From Candidatus Merdivicinus faecavium (GTDB taxonomy: Bacteria > Bacillota > Clostridia > Oscillospirales > Ruminococcaceae): a DNA stretch of 34,898 nucleotides. Within the stretch, counting starts at the first letter, position 1, and the number at the start of each line of letters is the position of its first letter. The translations under genes and the position numbers were made by a program. The DNA lies in NCBI GenBank assembly GCA_018716285.1, contig DVKD01000002.1:1-34898 (forward strand), in the 5' to 3' direction. A model generated the notes under the pieces. The model was not told where the DNA came from and ran no database searches. It was given only the letters and a program-made list of their open reading frames with translations. Positions 14,130-22,239 of the stretch are shown here, one piece after another.

Positions 14130-14726
14130 GTGATTTCGGAAATCAACAGCCGGCGGAGTATCCGCCGCTATACCGGTGAACCGGTCTCCCGGGAGCAGAT
14201 CCTGGCGCTCCTGGAGGCCGGGAACCGCGCCCCGTCAGCCAAAAACCGTCAGCCCTGGCGCTTCTTAGTCCTGACGGACAAGGCCAAGGACGAGGCAGTC
14301 AAGGCGATGCGGCAGGGCATCGCGCGGGAAAAGGCGGGCGACGCCCTGCTGCCGGGCAGTTCCCGCCATCTGCCCGGCGCGGAACATACGGCGGATATTG
14401 TAGAACACGCGCCGGTTCTCATCCTTGTTTCCAACCCATATGGGTACAAGCTGGACGACCGCCTGCTGCCGGAGCAGCGGATCTACGACCTCGCAAACCT
14501 TCTGTCGGTGGGGGCCTGCGTCCAGAATATCTGCCTGGAGGCCGAAGCGCAGGGGCTGGGGAGCCTTTGGATCTGCGATATTTTCTTTGCCTATGAGGAA
14601 CTCTCCCGCCGGTTTTGGATGCCGGGGCAGATTGTAACAGCCGTTGCAATCGGCCATCCTGACGAGAGCCCGGTGCCTCGGCCCCGCCAGCCGTTGAAAG
14701 AGATCACGGAATGGAGGGAGGGGTGA
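14130..14726 (+). CDS. Nitroreductase family protein
   Basis: A 198-aa FMN-dependent oxidoreductase. The N-terminus SRRSIRRYTGEPVSREQI and NRAPSAKNRQPWRF carry the Arg/Ser residues that bind the FMN phosphate. The C-terminal half has the GACVQNICLEAEAQGLGSLWI helix and AIGHPDE, both typical of the family. Physiological substrates are unknown; related enzymes reduce nitro compounds or flavins with NAD(P)H. The start is GTG 14130, with AAGGAGG 7 nt upstream. Its stop lies 3 nt before niaR, so the two are cotranscribed. A link to nicotinamide nucleotide supply is suggested by context only. Confidence 0.88.
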   Translation: MISEINSRRSIRRYTGEPVSREQILALLEAGNRAPSAKNRQPWRFLVLTDKAKDEAVKAMRQGIAREKAGDALLPGSSRHLPGAEHTADIVEHAPVLILVSNPYGYKLDDRLLPEQRIYDLANLLSVGACVQNICLEAEAQGLGSLWICDIFFAYEELSRRFWMPGQIVTAVAIGHPDESPVPRPRQPLKEITEWREG

Positions 14727-14729
14727 CCG

Positions 14730-15254
14730 ATGGACGCAAGCCAGAGAAGGGAGCAAATCCTTGCCATCCTCCGCAGCAGCAGCGAGCCTGTGAGCGCCGC
14801 TTCCCTCGCTGCGGCCGTCCATGTCAGCCGCCAGATCATCGTCGGGGACATCGCACTGCTGCGGGCCGCCGGGACAGAGATCCATGCGACGCCGCGCGGC
14901 TACCTTCTGCAGGGGAAGGACGAGGAAACGGCGGGCCGCCTCCTTTACACCATCGCCTGCCGCCACGACAACGCTCAGCTCGCCGAGGAGCTTTACACCG
15001 TCGTCGACAACGGGGGCGGGCTCATTGATGTGACGGTCGAGCACCCGGTTTACGGGCAGATCTGCGGCAAGCTCCATATCTTCTCCCGCTATGACGCGGA
15101 TCTTTTTATGGAGACGCTCGCCCGCAACAATGCGGAAACCCTCTGCAACTTGACCGGAAACCTCCATCTCCACACCCTCGCCTGCCGCTCTGAGGAGGAA
15201 TACCGGCGCATTTTGGCGGAACTCGACAAAAAGGGCATCCTCTTTCCCAGATAA
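14730..15254 (+). CDS. niaR: Niacin-responsive transcriptional repressor NiaR
   Basis: A 174-aa repressor. The N-terminal winged helix-turn-helix (residues about 6-60, QILAILRSSSEPVSAASLA and VSRQIIVGDIALLR) is followed by the 3H domain (about 70-174). The three histidine regions are visible: CRHDNAQ (H79), VEHPVYGQ (H105) and NLHLHTL (H146/H148). NiaR binds nicotinic acid through a metal site and represses niacin uptake and NAD synthesis genes. It lies between the nitroreductase gene and niaX, with a repeat-type operator just downstream at 15306-15329. GGAGGGG lies just before ATG 14730. Confidence 0.9.
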   Translation: MDASQRREQILAILRSSSEPVSAASLAAAVHVSRQIIVGDIALLRAAGTEIHATPRGYLLQGKDEETAGRLLYTIACRHDNAQLAEELYTVVDNGGGLIDVTVEHPVYGQICGKLHIFSRYDADLFMETLARNNAETLCNLTGNLHLHTLACRSEEEYRRILAELDKKGILFPR

Positions 15255-15270
15255 ATTGCCGCATTGCAGC

Positions 15271-15299
15271 TTGACAAACGGGCGGATATCCTCTAAACT
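15271..15299 (+). promoter_or_regulatory. Sigma-A promoter of niaX
   Basis: TTGACA (15271-15276), a 17-bp spacer, then TAAACT (15294-15299). The expected start, about 15306, is the first base of the proposed NiaR operator. Confidence 0.8.
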
Positions 15300-15305
15300 G
15301 GTAAT

Positions 15306-15329
15306 GGTGTCAAGACACCTGTATAGACA
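15306..15329. promoter_or_regulatory. Probable NiaR operator
   Basis: GGTGTC-aa-GACACC (15306-15319) is an inverted repeat. In addition TGTcaAGACA (15308-15317) and TGTatAGACA (15320-15329) form a direct repeat 12 bp apart. The element covers the transcription start of niaX, the right place for a roadblock or steric repressor. Assignment to NiaR is by context. Confidence 0.65.
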
Positions 15330-15349
15330 ATGTTTGGAGGATGCTTCCC

Positions 15350-15922
15350 ATGAATCAAAAAAACGCACAGTTGCAAAAATTGGTAATCGCCGCGCTTCTC
15401 TGCGCCATCGGCATCATCATTCCGATTTTTATGCCGTTTAAGATCACACTGGATCCGATGAGCTTTACCCTTGCAAGCCACGTCGCCGTCTTTGTCGCGA
15501 TGTTCGTCTCACCCGGCGTCGCGGTCGCGGTCGAGCTGGGCACAACGGTGGGCTTTCTGCTCGCCGGATTCCCGCCGGCAGTTGTGCTGCGGGCGCTGGT
15601 GCAGATTCTGTTTGTCGTCGTCGGCGCTTATGTGCTGGCGAGAAAGCCGGGGACCCTCAATAGTTTTGCCGGGATGAGCGTCTGGGTGCTGGGGACCGGG
15701 CTGCTGCATGCGGTCGCCGAAGCGCTTGTCTCCACCTGGTTCTATTTCGGCGGCAGCATCGACCAGAGCAAGGGATTTTTTACCACGATCATCCTGTTGG
15801 TCGGCGTCGGGACCCTCGCCCATCACATCGTCGATTTTGCCATTTCGTACATCATCTGGCGGCCGATCAGCAAGATCATCCGCATACCGGCGAGCGTGCA
15901 TTTTGGCAAGGCGAAATCCTGA
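15350..15922 (+). CDS. niaX: Niacin ECF transporter S component NiaX
   Basis: A 190-aa integral membrane protein with six predicted hydrophobic segments. It begins LQKLVIAALLCAIGIIIPIF, then FKITLDPMSFTLASHVAVF, with FAGMSVWVLGTGLLHAVAE and LVGVGTLAHHIVDF later. This matches the substrate-binding S component family for niacin, which works with a shared ECF energising module (EcfA, EcfA', EcfT) encoded elsewhere. The role is strongly supported by the adjacent niaR and operator. ATG 15350 is 9 nt from GGAGG; ATG 15341 abuts the Shine-Dalgarno sequence. Confidence 0.85.
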   Translation: MNQKNAQLQKLVIAALLCAIGIIIPIFMPFKITLDPMSFTLASHVAVFVAMFVSPGVAVAVELGTTVGFLLAGFPPAVVLRALVQILFVVVGAYVLARKPGTLNSFAGMSVWVLGTGLLHAVAEALVSTWFYFGGSIDQSKGFFTTIILLVGVGTLAHHIVDFAISYIIWRPISKIIRIPASVHFGKAKS

Positions 15923-15949
15923 ATCAGGCAGAACAGCGAACGAATGAAT

Positions 15950-15983
15950 GAGGCGGTTGGAAAAATTGCGTTCCAACCGCCTC
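15950..15983 (+). terminator. Hairpin after niaX, probable terminator
   Basis: GAGGCGGTTGGAA (15950-15962) and TTCCAACCGCCTC (15971-15983) form a perfect 13-bp stem with an 8-nt loop. It begins 27 nt after the niaX stop codon. There is no T run, so termination efficiency is uncertain. Confidence 0.6.
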
Positions 15984-16057
15984 TGTGCGCAGGTTGGCAG
16001 CCAAAGTCAAGAAAAACGCCCCCTTTTCTGCGATAATTGTATCGGGAGGTGAAAATC

Positions 16058-16990
16058 GTGGAGATCAACCCCGCGCCGAGCCGGGAAAAAATCGACGCGG
16101 TCGCCCGGATGCAGCGCTACATTGCGGAGCATATCAAGGAGCCGATCACTCAGCACCAGCTCTCCCAGGCGGCAGGATACTCAGAATATTATGCCGCAAA
16201 GGTGTTCAAAGAGCTGACAGGCAAAACGCCCTTTGCCTACATTCGGCGGCTCAGGCTGTCCCAGGCTGCAATCGCGCTGCGGGACGAAAAGCCGAGAGTG
16301 ATCGACGTTGCGTTTGATTATGTTTTTGACTCGCACGAGGGCTTTACCAGGGCATTTTCCAGGGAGTTCGGCACAGCGCCAAAGGAATATGCGAGCAGCC
16401 CGAAGCCATTGAAGCTCTTTCTGCCGTCCAATCTCCGCGATTTTTCCCTGCTTATGCCAAAAGAATCGGAGAAAAAGGAGGAAGAAGAGATGGAGAAAAC
16501 GCCGTACGCCATCTTTGTGCAGATCGTGGAGCGGCCCGCCAGAAAGGTGATTCTCAAGCGGGGGAAAACGGCCAGCGACTATTTTGCATTCTGCGAGGAA
16601 GTAGGCTGCAATATCTGGGGGATCCTCAGCAGCATCCCTGGCGCGCTTTTCGAGCCGGTCGGCATGTGGATGCCGGACAACCTCCGGCCGGAGGGAACTT
16701 CGTACTACACCCAGGGGGTCGAGGTCGCGCCCGGCTGGCAGGGGGAGATTCCGGGAGGGTTCGAGGTTTTGGAGCTCCCGCCCTGCAAAATGCTGATGTT
16801 TCAAGGGCCGCCGTATGACGACGAAAAGTTTATGCAGGCAATTGACGCGCTCTGGGAGCAGACCAGGCACTATAACCCCGAAATATACGGCTACAGGTGG
16901 GCGGACGACCTCGCGCCGAAAATCCAGCTTGCGCCGATGGGGTACCGCGGCTATATCGAAGGCAGGCCGGTTGTCGAACTGAACAGATAA
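16058..16990 (+). CDS. AraC-family HTH regulator fused to a GyrI-like effector-binding domain
   Basis: A 310-aa regulator. The N-terminal AraC-type DNA-binding domain (residues about 14-112) has two helix-turn-helix units (TQHQLSQAAGYSEYYAAKVF and VIDVAFDYVFDSHEGFTRAF) ending in APKEY. An acidic/basic linker (KESEKKEEEEMEK) leads to a GyrI-like small-molecule domain (about 150-305, IVERPARKVILKRGK, then GFEVLELPPCKMLMF). This order resembles Rob/SoxS-like drug- or stress-responsive regulators. GTG 16058 follows GGGAGGTG by 6 nt. No target is adjacent on the same strand; the converging terminator isolates it. Confidence 0.88.
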   Translation: MEINPAPSREKIDAVARMQRYIAEHIKEPITQHQLSQAAGYSEYYAAKVFKELTGKTPFAYIRRLRLSQAAIALRDEKPRVIDVAFDYVFDSHEGFTRAFSREFGTAPKEYASSPKPLKLFLPSNLRDFSLLMPKESEKKEEEEMEKTPYAIFVQIVERPARKVILKRGKTASDYFAFCEEVGCNIWGILSSIPGALFEPVGMWMPDNLRPEGTSYYTQGVEVAPGWQGEIPGGFEVLELPPCKMLMFQGPPYDDEKFMQAIDALWEQTRHYNPEIYGYRWADDLAPKIQLAPMGYRGYIEGRPVVELNR

Positions 16991-17028
16991 GGCAGCTTCT
17001 GCATGGCTGCCGGAGAATGAGTGAACAG

Positions 17029-17070
17029 AAAAATCGAGGTACAGTCCGGAGACTGCACCTCGATTTTTTT
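17029..17070. terminator. Bidirectional rho-independent terminator
   Basis: AAAAATCGAGGT (17029-17040) pairs with ACCTCGATTTTT (17057-17068), with an inner CAGTC/GACTG stem and loop CGGA, and a run of seven T's on the plus strand. The A run on the left lets it also stop the convergent minus-strand operon ending at 17153. Confidence 0.92.
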
Positions 17071-17152
17071 GCCCTGCTGCCGAGCCGGAGGCGGATTTCC
17101 CCATCTTCCCCGGACGTTTGTGGAATTTTCGGGTCAGAAATTGGAGCAGACT

Positions 17153-17497
17153 CTAAAAGTTAGAGCCATTCCACCCCCAGTAGGGCGTTTCCTCGTACTT
17201 GACATAGACCCGGTCGGGGGCGATCCCGAGCTCCTCCGCGAGGATGGCGGTCAGGTCGGCGGTCATTTTGCCGTAGGCGGCGGCAGGGGCCTTGCCGAAG
17301 AGGGCGACCTCCACCATCGCCGCGGGGGAGCTGTTGTCCCCGGCAAACCAGAGCCGGCAATTGTCGCAAAATTCCGCCATCAGCCACTTCTCGGTCTTGC
17401 TGGGCAGGTCTTCCACCGCCTTGCCGAGCTTTGATTTGAGCGAGAGCTCCTGCTCTGCGGTCAGCGGGGCGCTCAAACGGGTGCGGATATAGGGCAT
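17153..17497 (-). CDS. Tautomerase / MIF-like protein
   Basis: A 114-aa protein starting MPYIRTRLSAPLT. The residue after the initiator Met is the catalytic proline of the tautomerase superfamily. The layout, including KSKLGKAVEDLPSKTEKWLM, NSSPAAMVEVALFG and ELGIAPDRVYVKYEE, follows MIF/phenylpyruvate tautomerase. The substrate is unknown. I chose ATG 17497 because it exposes Pro2 and lies 9 nt from AAAGG; the ATG at 17506 abuts the Shine-Dalgarno sequence. It is the last gene of the gal-led operon, 51 nt after the aminopeptidase gene. Confidence 0.85.
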   Translation of the reverse strand: MPYIRTRLSAPLTAEQELSLKSKLGKAVEDLPSKTEKWLMAEFCDNCRLWFAGDNSSPAAMVEVALFGKAPAAAYGKMTADLTAILAEELGIAPDRVYVKYEETPYWGWNGSNF

Positions 17498-17548
17498 ATT
17501 TGTCATCCTTTCTGTATTTTTGCTGAAATTCTCAACAATTTGTAAAAA

Positions 17549-18784
17549 TCAGATCGCCCAATTGCCGTCGGTAAAGATCGGGACGGCCTTCCCGTCTTTG
17601 GTGTAGCCGGTGATGGAGAGGTCGGGGGTGCCGATCATAAAGTCGACGTGGGCGGCGGAATCGTTGAGACCGCGCGCCGCCTGCTCCTCCTCGCTCAAGG
17701 CGAGGCCGCCCTCGAGGCACTCGGCAAAGCCCTTGCCGACGGCGAAGTGGCAGGCCGCGTTTTCGTCGAAGAGGGTGTTGTAGAAGAGGATGCCCATCTC
17801 GGAGATGGGGGAGCGGGCCGGGACCAGGGCGACCTCGCCGAGGTGGGACGCGCCCTCATCGGTCTCGAGGATGGCCTTGAGGACGTCATAGCCCGTCTCC
17901 GCCCCGAAATCGACGACCTTGCCGCCCGCGAACCGAAGCCAGAAGCGGTCGATCAGGCTGCCATGATAGTTGAGGGGCAGGGCGCTGTAGACGGTGCCGT
18001 CGGCGCGGCTGCGGTCGGGCGAGGCGAAAATCTCCTCGGTCGGCATATTGGGGAAAAAGCTGACGCCGTCGGTCGTTTCCGCGCCGCCGCCCGCCCAGCA
18101 GTGCCCCTCCGGCATCCCGATGGTGATGTCGGTGCCCAGGCTGTTCTGATAATGCAGGCGGTCGAGCTGGAGGGAATTGAGGGTGCGGATGCGTTCTTGG
18201 AAGCTTTTGTGGTGCTCCTCCCAGGCGGCGACGGGGTCGCCGGTCTCCTCGACCCGGACGGCTTTGAGGATGGCGGCCCAGAGGCGGCTCACCGCTTCCT
18301 CCTCCGGCAGGCCGGGGAAGACCTTGCAGGCCCATTTGGGGGAGGGGGCGGCGGCGATGCACCAGCGGTTTTTCGCCAGGTCGAGTCCGTCGTAGAAGGG
18401 CTTGCAGGCGGTGTGGGAAGCCTTGACCCAGGCGGAAGCCTTTTTGGGATCGACGCCGGACATGGCGTCGGGGTCGGCCGCGTCGATGGTGAGGAAGCAG
18501 GCGCCCTCGGCAGCGTAGCCGTTGTTGTAGGCGGAGAACCACTCCGGGACCTCCTCAAACTGGGAGAGGGGCGCGTGCTCGTACTTGAGCCGCTGGACTG
18601 CCTCGTCGCTCCAGCGGACGACGACCTCTCTGGCCCCCGCCGCATAGGCTGCTTCGGCGACCAGACGGGTGAGGGGTGCGGCTTCGATGAGGGCGCTGAC
18701 GCAGACGATCTGCCCCTCTTTCACGCTGAGACCCGATTTTACGATCAACTCTGCGTATTTTCTGAGTAAAATATCAAAATTCAT
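17549..18784 (-). CDS. M29-family aminopeptidase
   Basis: A 411-aa cytosolic metallo-aminopeptidase (AmpS/PepS/thermophilic aminopeptidase family). The C-terminal two-metal site is visible: GMPEGHCW (Glu), NMPTEEIFASPD (Glu), ASHLGEVALVP (Glu), NAACHFAVGKG (His) and HVDFMIG (Asp). The N-terminal domain AELIVKSGLSVKEGQIV is typical. It removes N-terminal residues from peptides and so recycles amino acids. ATG 18784 (MNFDILLRKYAEL) fits the family and follows AGGAAAGGA. The frame extends 8 codons further upstream without support. It sits 24 nt after the membrane-anchored protein gene. Confidence 0.92.
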   Translation of the reverse strand: MNFDILLRKYAELIVKSGLSVKEGQIVCVSALIEAAPLTRLVAEAAYAAGAREVVVRWSDEAVQRLKYEHAPLSQFEEVPEWFSAYNNGYAAEGACFLTIDAADPDAMSGVDPKKASAWVKASHTACKPFYDGLDLAKNRWCIAAAPSPKWACKVFPGLPEEEAVSRLWAAILKAVRVEETGDPVAAWEEHHKSFQERIRTLNSLQLDRLHYQNSLGTDITIGMPEGHCWAGGGAETTDGVSFFPNMPTEEIFASPDRSRADGTVYSALPLNYHGSLIDRFWLRFAGGKVVDFGAETGYDVLKAILETDEGASHLGEVALVPARSPISEMGILFYNTLFDENAACHFAVGKGFAECLEGGLALSEEEQAARGLNDSAAHVDFMIGTPDLSITGYTKDGKAVPIFTDGNWAI

Positions 18785-18808
18785 GGGATTTTTCCTTTCC
18801 TGCGGCAT

Positions 18809-19372
18809 TCAATCGACATCATAATAGTGGAACTGGAGCGGGAAGGCGAAGAGGTTGCGATTCCATTCGCCCGTCGCCTCCACATAGACCGTCACCGTCG
18901 TGTCCAGCCCGATCCGTTCGTACAGGGTGGAGAAATCGACGATCCAGTAGAGGTTATCTTCATCCAGATAAAACGGGAGCTCGAAGCCGTCCTCGGTCCG
19001 GATGGAGGAGGGGATGGCGGTCGGATAGTCGAAGTAGAGCTCCATGAGGAAGCGGTCCTCGCCGAGGTCCTCGTTCACACCGCAGATCATGACGTTCATT
19101 TCATCGGCAAAGTAGTCCTCTACCGCCCGTTCCGACCGGCGGAATGGGGCGGCCTCCTCATCCAGCAGGTCGTACTGCTCGAGGAGGATGGCTTCGGTGC
19201 GGGCGGTCCCGCCTAAGCTCAGGTCCCGGAACTTTAAAAACTGCCGGGGTTCGCTGCGGGCTTCGCTGAGGGCGTAAAAGCTGTAGGCGTTCACCAGCAG
19301 CGAGGCGGCGAGCAGCACCGCCAGGACGGCGAGGATGCGGGACCAGAATTTCGGGAGAGCGGGGATGCGCAT
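18809..19372 (-). CDS. Membrane-anchored protein of unknown function
   Basis: A 187-aa protein that I do not recognise. An N-terminal membrane anchor (RILAVLAVLLAASLLVNAYSF, residues about 12-32) is followed by an acidic extracytoplasmic domain of about 150 aa. That domain contains GVNEDLGEDRFLMELYFDYP and ends NLFAFPLQFHYYDVD, with Tyr/Phe-rich beta-like segments. There is no lipobox. AGGAGG lies near ATG 19372. It is cotranscribed with the thioesterase gene (22-nt gap) and the M29 aminopeptidase gene (24-nt gap). Confidence 0.75.
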   Translation of the reverse strand: MRIPALPKFWSRILAVLAVLLAASLLVNAYSFYALSEARSEPRQFLKFRDLSLGGTARTEAILLEQYDLLDEEAAPFRRSERAVEDYFADEMNVMICGVNEDLGEDRFLMELYFDYPTAIPSSIRTEDGFELPFYLDEDNLYWIVDFSTLYERIGLDTTVTVYVEATGEWNRNLFAFPLQFHYYDVD

Positions 19373-19394
19373 AACGGTTCCTCCTTTCGGAATG

Positions 19395-19817
19395 TCAGCC
19401 GGTTTGCAGCATACTTTCGATCTTCGCGTAGAGGTCGGGGAAGCGTTTTTTCATGCTGACCGGCCGGAAAGATTGGGCGTCCACCCAGCCGTGGAGGGTC
19501 GAGCCGGTGCAGATCGGCTTTTCCTCCCCGCGGCGGACGACCTCATAGCCGAAGCGGATGCGGGCGGGGGAGAGCTCGAGCACCCGGCAGCGGATGAGGA
19601 GCTCGTCCTCATACCGGGAAACGCCGGTGTAGCGGCATTCGAGCTGGGAGAGCGGGGTCATGACCCCCATTTTTTCGAGCTGGGAGTAGGTGAGCCCCAG
19701 CTGTTTGATCCAATCAGTTCGGGCGAGCTCGAACCAGATGGGGTAGACCGAATGGTGGGTGATGCCCATCTGGTCGGTTTCGGCGTAGCGGACGGTGACG
19801 GGGGTTTCGGTAAGCAT
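19395..19817 (-). CDS. Acyl-CoA thioesterase, 4HBT hotdog family (YbgC-like)
   Basis: A 140-aa hotdog-fold protein. The signature YAETDQMGITHHSVYPIWFE (residues 11-30) carries the catalytic Asp and the hotdog helix start. It continues with LARTDWI, ECRYTGVSRYEDEL and the C-terminal TGSTLHGWVD. It probably hydrolyses acyl-CoA thioesters in the cytosol; chain length cannot be inferred. ATG 19817 follows GGAAAGGAA. An in-frame upstream extension overlaps galT and has no support. The gene lies 29 nt after galT. Confidence 0.9.
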   Translation of the reverse strand: MLTETPVTVRYAETDQMGITHHSVYPIWFELARTDWIKQLGLTYSQLEKMGVMTPLSQLECRYTGVSRYEDELLIRCRVLELSPARIRFGYEVVRRGEEKPICTGSTLHGWVDAQSFRPVSMKKRFPDLYAKIESMLQTG

Positions 19818-19846
19818 AGGCGTTCCTTTCCGGGTGTAAAGGCAGT

Positions 19847-20818
19847 TTACTTTGCAGCTTTGAATTTCGCGTAAGCGGCGCGCAGCTCCTCGGCCTTCTG
19901 CTCGGGGCAGGTGGGGTTGCACCAGGCGCCGACGCCGGTTTCGGAGGAAGCGAAGAACTGCTGCTTGTCGGCGGCGCGCATGGGCGGGAAGAATTCCACA
20001 TGGAAGTGGTATTCCGGGTGCTCGCCGCTGTTGACCGGGCCGTTGTGCATGCACATCATGTAGGGGAAGGGCATGTCAAAGAGGGAATCGTACATCCCGG
20101 CGCAGTCGCGGATGGTTTCGCCCAGGGCGTCTAGCTCTGCGGGGGTCATCCGGCCGATGTCGGCGACATGGCGGTTGGCGGTGACATGGACGCCGTAAGT
20201 GATGGGGGAGAAGAAGGGGACGTAGACGGTGAAGTGCTCGTTTTCAAAAATAATGCGGCGGCCGTCAGCCTTTTCCTGGCCGAGCAGTTCGCAGAAGAGG
20301 CACTTGCCCTCCTTCTGATAGTATTCGCCCGCGCCGGCCAGCTCCTCCTCGATCTTTTTGGGGAGGAAGGAGTAGCCGTAGGCCTGACCGTGGGGGTGGG
20401 GCATGGTCACGCCGACGACGTCGCCGCGGTTTTCGAAGAGGAAGACGTACTTGATCTGCCCGTCCGCCTTCATATCGTCGAAGCACTCCCGCCAGAGGTG
20501 GGCGAGCTTGTGGACGTGCCCGTCGTCGAGGTCTTTGAGCAGGGCGGTGTGCCGGTCAGAGTAGAGGATGACCTCGCACCGGCCGTAGGCGGGGCGCACC
20601 TCGAACAGGCCGCCCGCCACATCGTCGGGGACGGGCGGGTCCTGGCGCAGGGCGGGGAAGTCGTTGGGGTAGCGGAGGACGTCGAAGCCCTCGTCCGGCA
20701 CCTTGCCGGAGCCGGGACAGAAGGGGCACCAGTCCTTGGGCATCTGGGGGCGGGCCTGCCGGTGGGAGGCGACCATGACCCAGTCTTTGGTGATGGGATT
20801 GTAGCGCAGTTCAGCCAT
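19847..20818 (-). CDS. galT: Galactose-1-phosphate uridylyltransferase
   Basis: GalT exchanges UMP between UDP-glucose and galactose-1-phosphate in the Leloir pathway. The 323-aa HIT-superfamily protein has the uridylylated active-site motif HPHGQ (141-145) in VTMPHPHGQAYGY. A CPFC metal-type pair (C31, C34), the FENRGDVVG segment and the second-half HFHVEFFPP complete the family pattern. ATG 20818 (MAELRYNP) lies 9 nt after AAAGG; ATG 20827 abuts the Shine-Dalgarno sequence. It follows galK by 51 nt and shares its transcript. Confidence 0.95.
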   Translation of the reverse strand: MAELRYNPITKDWVMVASHRQARPQMPKDWCPFCPGSGKVPDEGFDVLRYPNDFPALRQDPPVPDDVAGGLFEVRPAYGRCEVILYSDRHTALLKDLDDGHVHKLAHLWRECFDDMKADGQIKYVFLFENRGDVVGVTMPHPHGQAYGYSFLPKKIEEELAGAGEYYQKEGKCLFCELLGQEKADGRRIIFENEHFTVYVPFFSPITYGVHVTANRHVADIGRMTPAELDALGETIRDCAGMYDSLFDMPFPYMMCMHNGPVNSGEHPEYHFHVEFFPPMRAADKQQFFASSETGVGAWCNPTCPEQKAEELRAAYAKFKAAK

Positions 20819-20869
20819 ACAAAACATCCTTTCCGTATAAAAATGTCAAAATATAACGAAATGGGAGGG

Positions 20870-22147
20870 TTACAGCACCCGCGTGCCGCCGGCCGGGCGG
20901 ATGGAGAGGATGTGGCAGCTGCCCTCGCCGAAGACCGCTTCGATCTCGCGGCGGAATTCCGGGAGCTTGTCAAAGGGCACGAAATTCTGGGTGGTGCCGC
21001 CGAAGCCGCCGCCGTGGACCCGCCAGCTGCCGCAGCCCGCAAGGACGCGCTCGGCGATGGCCAGGGCGATGCTCATCCCCTGCTCGGCGGGGGCGGGGTT
21101 CGCGTAGACGTTCTGGAGGTAGCGGAAGGAGGAGTTGCCCGACTCGATGATGAGGCGGTTGAAGGCGGCGTAGTCCTTCTGGCGGATGGCCGCGACGATC
21201 TCGCCGACCCGCTCGTTTTCGTTGATGAAGTGGAAGGCGCGGAGGAAGGCGCGGTCGCCGAACTGCTCCCGGATGGGCTTTGCGTTGTCGAGCAGCTCGC
21301 GGACGGTCACCCCGCGGAGGACCTCCTTGCCGAAGAAGGAGGCGACCTGCTTCATCTCGGCGGGGATGGCGGCGTATTCGTGGGTGAGGTCGGCGTGGTT
21401 GCCGCCGACGTCGACGATGCAGAGGGCGCAGCCCATGTCGGCCAGGTCAAAGTCCATCTTTTCGATGACCGGGTTCTCGGTGTCGGCGAAATCGATGGTG
21501 ATGGCGCTGCCGACCGAGCTGGCCATCTGGTCCATCAGGCCGGAGGGCTTGCCGAAGTAGACGTTTTCGGCGTACTGGGCGTATTTGGCGATCTCGACCG
21601 GGCTGATCTGGCCGTCATTACAGGTGTGGTTTAAGATGGCGCCGACCAGCACCTCGAAGGCAGCCGAGGAGGAGAGCCCCGAGCCCTTGAGGACGTTGGA
21701 GGTGGTGTAGGCGTCCAGGCCGCCGGCCTTCCAGCCCTTCTGGAGGAAGCGCGCGGCGGTGCCGCGGATGAGGGAGATGGCCTTGTTGTCCTCCTCGGGC
21801 CTGATGGCGAGGTCGTTTACATCGACCGTATCCATCCGGTAGCCGCGGGACTTGATGCGGATGAGAGGGGAGTCGTTGGCGGAGACGACGGCGATGACGT
21901 CCAGATTGACGCTCGCGGCGACGACCCGGCCGTGGTTGTGGTCGGTGTGGTTGCCCGCGATCTCGGTCCGGCCGGGCGCCGAGAAGAGTGCGAGGTTGTC
22001 CCGGTCGCCGTAAAGGGCGGTGAATTCGTCGACCGCTTCGGCATAGCGGGCCTTCTGGGCGTCCAGCTGGTCCGTTCCGTAGAGCAGGGCGAGGGTTTCG
22101 TCGAGCTTCCCGCCGGCGATCCATTGTTTGAGTGCAGCAGCGTTCAT
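20870..22147 (-). CDS. galK: Galactokinase
   Basis: GalK phosphorylates galactose to galactose-1-phosphate. The 425-aa GHMP kinase shows the galactose-binding signature APGRTEIAGNHTDHNHG (57-73). The phosphate-binding loop LKGSGLSSSAAFE is at about 153-165, and VHGGGFGGT lies in the C-terminal part. The length is slightly above the usual 385-400 aa, with an extra N-terminal helix (LKQWIAGGKLDETLALLYG) before the core, as in other clostridial proteins. ATG 22147 has AAGGAGG 7 nt upstream. It is the first gene of the operon, divergent from an AraC regulator. Confidence 0.95.
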   Translation of the reverse strand: MNAAALKQWIAGGKLDETLALLYGTDQLDAQKARYAEAVDEFTALYGDRDNLALFSAPGRTEIAGNHTDHNHGRVVAASVNLDVIAVVSANDSPLIRIKSRGYRMDTVDVNDLAIRPEEDNKAISLIRGTAARFLQKGWKAGGLDAYTTSNVLKGSGLSSSAAFEVLVGAILNHTCNDGQISPVEIAKYAQYAENVYFGKPSGLMDQMASSVGSAITIDFADTENPVIEKMDFDLADMGCALCIVDVGGNHADLTHEYAAIPAEMKQVASFFGKEVLRGVTVRELLDNAKPIREQFGDRAFLRAFHFINENERVGEIVAAIRQKDYAAFNRLIIESGNSSFRYLQNVYANPAPAEQGMSIALAIAERVLAGCGSWRVHGGGFGGTTQNFVPFDKLPEFRREIEAVFGEGSCHILSIRPAGGTRVL

Positions 22148-22239
22148 GAGGTTGCCTCCTTGTTGAAATTGTGAAGCGGTGCGGAAAACGGGTGTTCCCG
22201 CCGCGTTTTTGCAGAATCGGAAAAATACGCGGTTCTGAT

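Noticed and set aside
15994-16037. Promoter for the AraC/GyrI gene using TTGGCA and GATAAT.
   Set aside because: The spacing of 32 bp is far outside the usable range, so no promoter is claimed.
20168-21634. A 488-codon plus-strand frame across galT and galK.
   Set aside because: It spans two real minus-strand genes and has no start signal or recognisable domain.
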